Part shown: positions 35,501 through 45,000 of the stretch, in pieces
How the letters are laid out: every line of letters starts with the position of its first letter
How positions within the stretch are numbered: position 1 is the first letter of the stretch
Assembly (NCBI GenBank): GCA_001584585.1
Contig: LSYV01000007.1
Coordinates: forward strand, 1,872,070 to 1,936,069
Source of the DNA: Gonium pectorale
Taxonomy: Eukaryota > Chlorophyta > Chlorophyceae > Chlamydomonadales > Volvocaceae
Direction of reading: 5' to 3'
Length of the DNA: 64,000 bases
Notes under the pieces: generated by a model
Database searches by the model: none
Told to the model about the DNA's origin: nothing
The model's input: only the letters and a program-made list of their open reading frames with translations
Position numbers and translations under genes: made by a program

Positions 35501-36207
35501 TGCTGTCTGGCGGGCTACTGCTGGTGTTCCAATGAGAACGAAACTGCGGGAGTTGGGATGAGGCAAATGTTGAAAACCAACTGCCATAGGGGCAGGGCAT
35601 GAGTGCCCCAAATAAGCACGGGGGCTGCGCGTTTTCAAACTGTTGCGAACCCGCAGCCTGAAGGGTGCAGCTGGTAGAATGCAAGGGCTGCGCTTTTGAT
35701 TGGTAGTAAATTGTATGGAGAGGTCGCGTGCCCTAGCTGCACTTTGGCTAAGCGCGAGGAGCGTGCAACGCCTCCGCCACAGCGAGCAAGCCATGAAAGA
35801 ATCCGCGATAGAGGAAATGCAGGACAGAAGGTATGCATCGCCAAGGTCGAAACGTGGCGACGGGGGTACCTGCGTGCGCCCGGCCAACACGCCAGTTACC
35901 CACCAGCAGGTTGACGGCAGCTTCAGCAGTACCATACGCATCTGCACTGACCCCCGCTGGACTGATGCTGGCTGCCGTGGCCTGAGTTCTGTTTGCAGGA
36001 ATCGGTGTGCCATACTCAACACCCGTATCGTCCACTAGCCCCACGATGCTCAGTCGGTCATCAGGGTCGGTAGCAAGAGCACGAGTCGTGTGCTCTCGAG
36101 CCAGAGTGAGGAAGCATGGCAAGCTCGGCCTCAGTCCGCAAGACACAGTGAGTTTGGACGACGACGACGGAGAGCAGCCCACACAAGTCGGTTTACTCGC
36201 TTGACCA
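25299..36207 (-). CDS. Receptor-type nucleotide cyclase with solute-binding-like ectodomain (cyclase E)
   Basis: Predicted membrane enzyme converting ATP (or GTP) to a cyclic nucleotide and pyrophosphate. Phase-consistent exons run 35543-35246, 35156-35049, 34923-34657, 34450-34105, 33838-33777, 33583-33447, 33112-33042, 32748-32588, 32392-32031, 31903-31799, 31501-31296, 31091-30794, 30637-30546, 30393-29745, 29514-28734, 28458-28148, 27799-27743, 27470-27378, 27072-26943, 26573-26001, 25826-25672 and 25442-25299. Upstream of these, only the exon with CGLRPSLPCFLTLAREHTTR (~36200-35900) is clear; the start codon and signal peptide are unresolved. Order: ectodomain, one membrane helix, cyclase half 1 (TDVQNSTLLWE, EGDAFAVAF, FRVRMGLHSG), cyclase half 2 (LRIGIDYGQ, DYVGRPMNRAARI). 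About 1,800 aa from exon 35543 on, plus ~150 or more. Paralog of the 40.1-55.7 kb gene in direct tandem. Confidence 0.9.
25672..25801 (-). repeat. Exon patch nearly identical to 40526-40655
   Basis: About 130 bp of the RIGIDYGQ/DYVGRPMNRAARI exon differs from the cyclase F copy at about one base, and identity continues across the donor (GTGAGGAGCC), while the neighbouring introns and exons diverge. Confidence 0.85.
26943..32160 (-). other. Cyclase E: first cyclase homology domain, split by an insertion
   Basis: Reading 5' to 3': ATTLVMTDVQNSTLLWELL (metal Asp), HHRIMRE, YRGYEVFTEGDAFAVAF (second metal Asp), then DWPPELLQQPDGCEVWARR. The domain resumes only after ~700 low-complexity residues, at FRGFRVRMGLHSGARDQE, then YSYTGDFLNTTKEIADAAM, GGVVVLSGTTFRAYQQ and VLHLGEHVIKAPSMG. 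Asn-x3-Arg is replaced by NTTKE, so the transition-state Arg is missing. Exons of the insertion (31296 down to 28148) encode Ser/Pro/Thr/Gly-rich, probably disordered sequence. Confidence 0.8.
32205..32300 (-). other. Cyclase E: single transmembrane helix
   Basis: LGLGVGLGLGLALLAVVLAA followed by SCVCYF and the basic/polar stop KWQGAR, in exon 32392-32031. It separates the ectodomain from the first cyclase half, as in cyclase F. Confidence 0.85.
32588..36207 (-). other. Cyclase E: extracellular solute-binding-like domain
   Basis: Exons encode NQDLDGDGRPDHVLCADLMP, GCKGWALLSAVFASMAQTNG, PAMPAALRLYAALASSNAAP, FAAGRCLFTIDWATA, LLPGSELVWVGD and APLLGEASAVW. They continue with HPNAAIDIVLPNSSAY and a helix rich in Ala before the membrane span. 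The order (CKGW..., then a segment on chain length, then GRCLFTIDW, then PG..V) is what bacterial family 1 extracellular solute-binding proteins show around their hinge. The ligand cannot be read from the sequence. Confidence 0.65.
34690..35490 (-). repeat. ~800-bp patch nearly identical to 53588-54392
   Basis: Covers three ectodomain exons and the two introns between them; only a few substitutions and small indels separate it from the cyclase F copy. Outside these limits both exons and introns diverge strongly. Confidence 0.9.
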
Positions 36208-36802
36208 CTGTAAATAGGTCGTCAAACGCAGTCGGTAACAATTACGGGGTTAGGACTCGGGGACAAGCTAATCACATTCCAAGTACACTTGAACGTCCCC
36301 TTGCCTGCTAAGTCGAACGCAATGCGCCAAGCAGACCACGAGCAGTAACCACGAAGCACGCCGTCCCAGTGCAGCCAGGCTGTCCAGGCTGTCCATCCAA
36401 GCCAGGAAGTTTCACTTCAGTCATATGGTTATATCTGCTCTTCCATGGCCTTGGGGCCTTCGAGAAACGAGTGTTATCCAGTCCACATCCCGAGGGTCAC
36501 ACAAAGCAAACAGGCCGTTAGTTGTGCCCGCCGATGTGGCTAAATAGTTAATAGTACAAAGGATGGCGTACAATTGTGGCGATTTGATGCGAGTACGCCC
36601 AAGGTTTTTCCCGTGCACCGACACCGTTGAGGTTCGTGAGTCAAGGGCGTTCTTTCAACCCCCTCCCGCCTCCCCCGCTTGACATGGCCGATACGGGACC
36701 CCAATCTCCGGCACGTGCCCGTGCCTTGCGTTGCCGAACGCCAAGGCGCCCCCAGCGCCCGCCAACGCTCCCAACGCTCCCTCCCAGGTCACTCCACGTG
36801 AC

Positions 36803-36832
36803 TCCCTCTTTCTGTGCAGGTTTCTCTTTTTT
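36803..36832 (+). repeat. Copy 3 of dispersed ~30-bp motif
   Basis: TCCCTCTTTCTGTGCAGGTT followed by TCTCTTTTTT; the cleanest plus-strand copy, sharing about 25 bases with the copy at 1040. Confidence 0.65.
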
Positions 36833-38490
36833 TATAGCAGTACCCGCTGCCGTTACGTGCGGGGACGGACAGCGACGGGCCCTAATAATTCCACGCGTCT
36901 GGGTGGTGTAACCCCGACGCACATCCCCTGCCGTACCCACATCCCCCGGCTCACTCCCGGCTGACCGCCGCCCACTCGTGCTGCCCGCCCCACGCCCTCC
37001 ACCGGCCCCGCACCCTGGCCTGCCGGTGGCTGGGACGCCGTCGTCTGCGCCACCGCCCCGTATTCGTCCCGCCGGCGCACAGCATACCGTCTTCCGGACC
37101 CACCGGCGGCTGTGGAGCCGCCGTCTGCGGTCGCACCCGCTGCCGACCCGTACCAAAGCTGGCATGTGCCCGGGATATGAAGAGAGGTACCGGACCTGCC
37201 GCACCCCGTATGGCAGGCGTTATGGTCCCCTTGTCCCGGCACACCCACACAACTTCCCCGCTAAGCGCCCATCCCTTGCATGTTCTTGCTCGCTTGGCTT
37301 TGCACTCCCTGCGTGTACACCGATGACTCCTAATGTGGGCTCTCCGGCTCGGCCGTGTTGTGGGGAACCCTTGTCGGTCCGCGCACGGTCAGCACCCTTG
37401 CCTACTCACCCCCCGATGCCAATGTCTGTCGTAACCACGCACGGCCCGTCTGCCTTCTCTCCTTGCCACCCCAACGCTTTCGGTTATCCGCAGCACATCG
37501 GTAATGGGTTTTCAGTGTGGCGCGTCCCTGCTCTGCCTCTGCTTTGCCTTGCCCGCCCTGCATGTTTCACCGTCATCCATCTTCCGCTGCTGTCGCCGTC
37601 CACCCGCCCGCCCCGTACGGTCAGTACAAAGCGGTGATCGGTTCAGTGCGGTTGGGAAAGTCCGTCTGGGCAGGCCCGCGCTCACGGCGCCAGTGCTGTG
37701 CCAGTTTGTCCGCGTTGTCATGACGTATCGTGTGCATGCGCTGCAACGGACAACTATTGGCAACTACGCATGCGCATGTCTGCGCACCATCACCGACCCA
37801 GACGTCGGAATCACTGCGCCCTACTGTGCCAGCGGCGCTCACTGCCACTACAAGCAAGGTCTTGCGACGCATCCTGTCAATCACACGATATGTCGTGACA
37901 GCGTTCGGTTGGGTGGGTGGGCATGGGCTTTCCTCCGCATCCCCTTCAACTCATCAGCGACTACGACCAGCGGAGGTACGCTGCAGCGCTGCTCGCTCGT
38001 CGCTGACTTTGAGGTTTCACAGGTCGTCCACAACTACGCCAAGAGCACCACAAGTTCTTCCATTATCTAATTCGGTGTCCGCGACGCGACCCGTTTACCT
38101 TCTTCATTATCCACATCCCCACCCCGCCTCAATAACTGCCGCAGCCGAGCCAGTAATGTTTCGGGACGACGTACGGGACGACAACACTCCGCAGCACGTG
38201 TGCCGCGCTACGGGGATCCGGCAGAGTCCGGCAACGTGGAGCCAAGCACGTGAGGTGTATACTTGCGGACGGGTTTTTACAAGCGGACTGGCCGCTTGTT
38301 TTCTCGGGCGGCCGTGCCAACGAGCAAGGTGCAGTACGACTAGTGGGCTTAATTGCAGTCCAGGCCACAACAATTGCACGAACATGGCCACATACCGTGC
38401 TGTCGTCCAACTGGCTTCATCTCCTTGTCCAGTGCTTTTCATGACCACACTTACCTCCTGGGGTCGTTCCTCGGTATCCAGGAAAACCTC

Positions 38491-38523
38491 TAGAAAAAAG
38501 AGAAAACTGCAGAGAAAGAGGGA
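38491..38523 (-). repeat. Copy 5 of dispersed motif (reverse orientation)
   Basis: Minus strand reads CCCTCTTTCTCTGCAGTTTT followed by CTCTTTTTTCTAG. Differs from copy 3 mainly at TGTGCAGG versus TCTGCAGT. Confidence 0.6.
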
Positions 38524-38651
38524 GCCCTGCCATCAACGATGCACGTAAGAGGCAGCAGCTTATCAGCCTCTGGACTGTAGTACAGATGTCCCGGGAGGCG
38601 ACACGGTTCATAATCTGCGTTGTGATACGTACTGTCTATGAAGGCCACGTA

Positions 38652-38672
38652 GAATCTGCAAAGAAAGAGAGA
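38652..38672 (-). repeat. Copy 6 of dispersed motif (short)
   Basis: Minus strand reads TCTCTCTTTCTTTGCAGATT; only the pyrimidine tract plus GCAG core is kept. Confidence 0.45.
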
Positions 38673-38958
38673 CCCACCCTTACGGACACGTGCACACGCA
38701 TGAAGGCGCGACGTTACCACGCGCTGCACCGATTCCCTGCTGGGCAGCGAGGCTATCCGGTACGGCAGGTATGGCACACCATCGACTCTGCACAGCTGTG
38801 GTCAGAAGACAAATCAGTGGAGACCGCTGAAGCTCTGATGTCCAAGGACATCCTGGTCCGCTGCATCAAGCTCAAAACATGGGGAATGTTGGTGCCTCTG
38901 CGCGCCAAGGCCCGTACCCTTGCGTCGGAAACAGAACTCGCTACCTTAAGCTTTGGGA

Positions 38959-38982
38959 TTCTGCAGAAGCGCAGAGAAAGAT
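38959..38982 (-). repeat. Copy 7 of dispersed motif (degenerate)
   Basis: Minus strand reads ATCTTTCTCTGCGCTTCTGC then AG; degenerate but in the same orientation as the two neighbouring copies. Confidence 0.4.
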
Positions 38983-40113
38983 CCCTTGGGCCTCGCCCTG
39001 ACCAAACTTAGAGCTGCAACAACTGGAAGATGCAAATCGCCAACCACCGCCGAAGTATAGAGAGTGACCGGGTCCTGCCCTGTATAGGCATGCCCGCGCG
39101 GAATTGTCTACAGCGCTCTCACAGAACGACAGCCCAATATAGCATATTGTATGGTACAATCCACGATTTCAAGATACGCGAAATCCGGGGCACAGGTTGC
39201 AGGGGCCTCGGCGCGCGATCTGGTTTGGGTCCTGTGGTCTGGCTCCTGGAGGTCCCGTACACCCCAACAAAGAGGGACTGTGAAGACCATGCAGCGGCTG
39301 AGCCGTGTACCGCAATCACGCAAATGAACGAATAAAATACATTCCAAGCACACATCCGCATGTCGCGTCCCTGCTTATTGTGCCCAACGGACAGGCCCGT
39401 ACATAGCCGCCCAAGCAAGCCCAAGCAAGCACGTTCACGTGTCATACCGAAGTTCGGGGCGATGCTATTCACCCGCACGCGAAATACTACGCACTAACTT
39501 TCCAAAGGACATTCTTGCCAGCAGCCCTTGCGAGCCATCGCAGTACAATGTGGCCGAAGCGCCCCGTAGCGCATCGCAAGGGCGCGCCCCATTCCGCAGA
39601 AGGAATGCGGGAACGCATGGCAGCAACGCCGTACCGCTGCCTGCCATGCACATCCCCCCACACCTCCATGTTCCCAAACGACGATCACCCTCGACGCCAG
39701 AATTCACATTGTTCGCATGAACCCCCCTACCTCTGGTGTACGGTCCGCCGTCCGCAGTTCACAACGGGCATGCAGTTATGGACAACAAGGCAAAGACCAC
39801 CGCCCACCCCGGTCCAGGCAAGGCCCTGGCCTGGACCTGGCCCCAACGGCACCATGCCGTGCATTGTCGTACTTGCTACGGTCCGAACGCACCCTGGGGA
39901 CACAAGACTGGATGATGATGCAGTCCAAGCCGCCGGCCATTCTGTAGATCATTGTGGGTAGCATGCCGTACATTGCGATGCTCAGTCCCCTGCACACCAG
40001 CTCGCTCCTGCGTCAAACAGCTCTTGAGGGATTCTTCCGTGGCCGCTCGGTCGCGACACTCGGCGCCATGCCCGTGACATATGTGCGTTTGTGCTTTCCA
40101 TTTGGCGCTGCGG

Positions 40114-42099
40114 CTATGGCGGCACCGCCTGCGGCCGCACCCTCAGGGCCCACAGCTCGACTGCCTCCTTGACCCCCTTGAGCCGGCCGAGCCCAAGGCT
40201 GGTCGGGGTCACGAGAGTTCCCAGGGCACCGCGTGCCGTGCTCCACACCGCGTCGCTGGCCAGCACCTGGCAAGCACGGGGCGATGGGAGGACGACAGAG
40301 CAGAGCGCGGCTTGAGCGGACGAGTTACGATGGGCGCGGCGTGGGGCTGCGCGGGCTCAGCAACGCGCCAGAGTACCCACATGGCACCCCTCAGCAGTTC
40401 CCAGGGCTGTGCAATTGCCGTCTCAACGGACCTCGCCCCGCCCCAGCGTGGTACTCGGGTACTCTGGAAGGCATTGCACGGGAGAGGCAAGGCAGCTATT
40501 CGGACGGGCGCACGGGGCTCCTCACCGACGCCGCCTTGGCCTTCGCCGCGATGCGCGCCGCCCGGTTCATGGGCCGGCCCACGTAGTCGAGGCGGCCTGT
40601 GCGCGGTACCAGCCGGACCATGGCCTGGCCGTAGTCGATGCCGATGCGCAGGCGCAGGCCGCGCTTGAGCAGCACCCCGCCTGTGGGACAGGGTGCAGGC
40701 ACTGGGCAGGCTGGTCGGTTCAGGCACGCAATTCGTACGCGGGCTATAGATGCGGCAATGCTGGCACCAGCATCCCACAGCGAAGCTTGAAGGACTCTTG
40801 GAGAGGCTTTGAAGGAGGAGGCGCCACGCCACCGTCAGGGGATGCGTACACTCCTAGAGCGCGGTGCTCAAGCCGTGCTAGCATGTGATGGAAGCGGTCG
40901 CAATCCCACCATGCGGCGCATTCGCTACAGTCCACGCCCGCGCGAAGGTCCAGGCCGCGACATGTACCATGTGCCGCTTGTAGTCTTTCGTGGGACCGAT
41001 CACCGCTGCCGACACGGCCTTCATCCTCCTCACTACCAGTACCGGTACCCAACGCCTTGCGTAATCGCCCACACTCGCACGCGCCGCACCCACCTTCCCA
41101 CACCTCCTCCGTCAGCTCGTGTTCGAGCAGCCCCTCCGGCCAGGCCGCCGCGAGCATCGCCTCCAGCATCTCCAGCCCCCACAGCACCGCTGCCTCCGCG
41201 CTGCCAAACACCAGCACCCAGTGCCCGCCGTCAGCTGAGGAGGCGACCACGTAGCCGCCGTGGCGCGACGCAATGTCCGTCACAGCGTCCCTCAACAGCT
41301 CCAAAGCGGCCTGCACCACGGGACGGGGGACCAGGACGGTTCCCAAGTTGCTGCACGTGCCGGCGTACATCAGCGTTTCAGAATTTAAGTAAGCTGTCAA
41401 GCCAACCTGCAGCGCGTCGGCGCGTCTTGCCGGTCGGTACCCTACCAGGCATGAGCTGAGGGGTGCACGACACACATGGAAACCACTAAAGACGTAAGCA
41501 GGGGCGCCACCGGCGGGTGGTTCGTACCTGCACCGTGCCCGGCCGCGGCACGACACCGACGCCATCGACTCCAGCGCCGCCGCCCAGCCCGTTCATCGCC
41601 GTGTCCTGAGCGGCAAGCAGCCCTGACCTCAGGCCTTGGCTCAGGCTGGGCCCGCCGTGTCCAACGCTCGACCGCGGGACGCCACCCGCACTAGGCCGCG
41701 GACCACCGCCCATGCTGGGCCGGGGTACGCGAAGCGACGGGTCGCCCAGGCCTGTGGAGTGGGCGCGAAGGTACCGCTCCTGGACAGCCCTCTCCCAGGC
41801 GAGCAGAGACTCCACTCCCAGGACGTTGCAGAAGACGGGGGCGACCATGCCGGCGGGCGCCGACAGACAGCCGGGGACCACCTCCCGGGCGGTGCGCACG
41901 GGCGAGGGCAGCAGCGCCAGCCGGGGGACAAGCGTCGGGCTGACGGCGGCGAAGAGTTCGCGGGTGAGCTCGCCGGTGGCAGTTGCGATGGCGGATGTGA
42001 TGGCGGCTGGCGGCGATGTCACGGTGGCGTGGTGGGTCAGTGTTTGAGTCGTCGCGCCCTCCAGGTCTGCAACGACCGGGGCAGGGGCGAAGATCCAGC
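40114..42099 (-). other. Cyclase F: second cyclase homology domain and C-terminus
   Basis: Exon 42099-41528 carries VAPVFCNVLGVESLLAWERA plus an insert rich in Gly, Pro and Ser. Exon 41406-41094 gives GGYVVASSADGGHWVLVF, exon 40680-40526 LRLRIGIDYGQ and DYVGRPMNRAARI, and the last exon LKGVKEAVELWALRVRP. As in cyclase E, the metal aspartates are replaced while Asp and Asn-x3-Arg are kept. Confidence 0.8.
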
Positions 42100-45000
42100 C
42101 TGGCAAGCGGCCGCTTGTGCGGGTATGAGGCATGGCCACATTGGCCACCTGGACATGGTCACCCCATCACCTGGTCATCACCAATACTTGTTCATCGCGC
42201 GACAAAGGCAAGTCAGGCTTGGAACCTAGCCGCTTCAGGGGTTGAGGCCGTGGTGCCCTTGTCGCCCCCACGAGCCCCGCCGCCATCTCGCCCACATGGC
42301 GGCATGGGAGGACGCACCAGGGTTTCCAGCCTGCACGACGTGGTCCCCAACGTGCAGAAGCATGACCTCCAGCGGCTTCGCGCGCTGCCTCGACTGTTGG
42401 TAGGCGCGGAAGGTGGGGCCGCTCAGGATGATCATGCCGCCCTGCAGGGCCCCGGCACATGTGGTGGAGGGGTCCGAGGTGGAGGAGGGCACGGGGTCGT
42501 CAGGGGTGACATGGATGCCGACAGGGATCGGCCCTGCAGTAACGGTAGGATCTGCAGGTTGTTGAGCGGCCCTGACACGAACGTACGGCATGCAGGTCGT
42601 ACATTGGCCCCGCCTTGAGCGGCAGACGCTGTGTGCCGTGCTGCCGGGATTGCAATTGCGCGGGCGGTACTGCGGCTGACAGATCATGTCCGATTGTTGG
42701 TGCTCCGCGCCAGGGCACACCGTTACGCAGCCGGAGCCCGACGCTCGGTGGCCCCAACCTCTCGTCTCCGCCGCGTAGCTCCTGGTTTCCGGAGATGGGG
42801 CTCGACTTCCACCAGTTCTGTCCCCCTGCCCTACCAGGCGCATACCAGGATACTCACCACCGCCGCGTCGCTGACCTCCTTGCACGTGGACAGGAAGCAC
42901 CCGCAGTACCGCGCCGCCAGGCCCCCCGCCAGCTGCTGCAGCTCCACCTCGTCCTCCTCAGGGCCACTGTGCAGCCCGACACGGACCCGGAGCCCCCGCA
43001 GCACTAGCTCCGGGTCACCAGCGGGAGGGCCGATGCCGGCCTCCCGCGGCGCCGGCGGCGCCGGCGCCGCGGCTCCGCCTTCGCTGACCCCCCGCTCCAT
43101 CAGCACCTCGCCGACCGTCAGCTTGTCATACAGGAGCTGCATGGCATTTGCCACGGTCGCGGTGGCGGCCTGCGCCCAGTTGGCTCCAGTTGGGAGCAGC
43201 GCCGCGGTAGCAGCATTGAGGTCGCGCCAAAGGAAGTTGAACAAGCTGTCGTCGGGTGTGGTAGCGGCGGCGGCGCCGCCGCCGCCGGCACCGCTGGCGG
43301 CGGTCCGCATCGCCAGCGCGAAACCGCTCCCGTTAATGGTCATGGTCACGCTGTTGCGCCGAACCGCCGAGATGTGGGCCGACAAGTACTCGCCGGGGCG
43401 GGTGATGGAGTGCCGTACGTCCATGGAGGCGCGAGCGTCCCGTGGGTCGCGGATTGCTTCCGTGGCGCCATGGCGGGGCTCGGCCGTGGTGACGGTGGTA
43501 CGGCTCTCAATTGGGGACAGCGGCAGCGCAGGCGGCGGCGTGGGTGCGACGACAGCCTCACAGCGGCGCAAGTCCACAGCGGCGGGGCTAGCAGCCGCCC
43601 TCACCACCGCTATCGCGGCGGCGGCGGCGTCTGGGCCTGATGTCCGCATCCGATCTGGCCCGGCGCCGGGCCCGTTCACGCTGTCGACCAATCCCAATCC
43701 GGTCACAGTGACACATGGCGCCGTACCCAGGCCGCTGATGTGAGCTCCCGCAAGCCGCCCGCTGCCACCGCCCGACCCAGCTGGGCCGCCTGCTCCACCG
43801 ACAGTTGAGCGGCCAGGGGCCGCCTGGACCTTGTGGCGGTTGCGGGAGCTGTCGGCGCTGTCCTCACAGTCCCGCGCCTGGTGCGGGTCCAGCCTGCCGC
43901 GCGATACGGCGCTCCTCAGCGCGTGGCCGAGCCGCAGCAACAGTCCGTTGGCGGTCGCTGCCGCGCCTCCCGCGCTGCGATGGGTATCCGTAAGGCTCTC
44001 CTGCAGGCGGCATTGCGCGCCGCGACCCAAAGCAGGGAAAGCAGGTGAGTACACGGAGGAAGCAGGGTCGTAGGCGCATTTGGAAGCAGGGCCGGTGGTC
44101 AGGCGACCACCGTGTTTGCAAAATTGCGACAGTGTCCGCGCACGTCAGCCCTAAGCGCAAGGCGGGCGCCAGGGCGTCCTCTCTCCTCAAAGACTGGGAG
44201 CAGCCCCCCGGCCCCACCCACCCCTAGTTCAGCGGTGGCACCGGTGCTCAGCGTCCCTGCACCCCCACCGCCACCGCCACGGCCGCCACCGCTGAGCGTG
44301 GAGATCGGGCCGAAGGCGTCCTGCGCCTCCAGGGAGCGCGACCCTGCGTCCTCGTGGCATCCGGCGGTCAGGGATGCGGCGTTTGCAGCGGTATGCAGGC
44401 CAATGCTGAAGAGCCGACGCGGCCGCAACAGGCCGCCGCGGGGTGAGGCCGGCAGGACGTCCACCGCTGCAAGCCGCGGCCCTAACACCGACCCGGAGAA
44501 GGTCGAGTTGTGTCCCCCGTTCATCGTGTGGCGTCGGCTATGCCAACACTGAATGTTGTGTCCTGCGGTCGCCGCCCGGCCGGCGGCGCCGGACGTGAGT
44601 CCGGCTGCCGCGGGCGCCATGCTCGCCGCAATCCCCAGGTCCTCATTCCACGTCACCATGCTGCGCCACTCGAGCAGCGGGCCGAGAGCGTCCTCCAGGT
44701 GCTCCAACCCCACCAGACCCGACAGCGAGTCGCTGCTGTCCCCGCCGCCCTGTGCCTGCCTGATCGGGGACGTGGCCGCGCCGTGGGGCCGAACCCTGGG
44801 TCGCGGGCTCAGCACTCGCGACGCGGCTGGACCGGCGCTGAGCTGTTGGGCTGCGGCGTGCACTCCGGCCACCGTGCCGGCAGGATCTGGCGCCACGGCA
44901 ATTAGGGGCGGTGCAGTGCGTCGCATGGGCACGTTTGGAGACAACGGGCTACGGCATTGAGCGCCGCCGAAGGGACCCCCGGGCAGAGGCGAGCCGGCAG

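Larger units (their letters stand above)
36208..40113. other. 3.9-kb space between the two cyclases
   Basis: No gene with exon structure recognised. A Pro-rich plus frame at 36978-37637 and a minus frame at 38490-38777 (with YHNADYEPCRLPGHLYYSPE) look partly protein-like but match nothing I know. Four copies of the dispersed motif lie at 36803, 38491, 38652 and 38959, an unusual density. Expected content: promoter and 5' exons of cyclase E at the left, 3' UTR of cyclase F at the right. Confidence 0.45.

Noticed and set aside
36978..37637. 219-codon Pro/Arg-rich plus-strand ORF between the cyclases
   Set aside because: No splice partner, no motif and low-complexity composition; treated as a chance frame in C-rich intergenic DNA.
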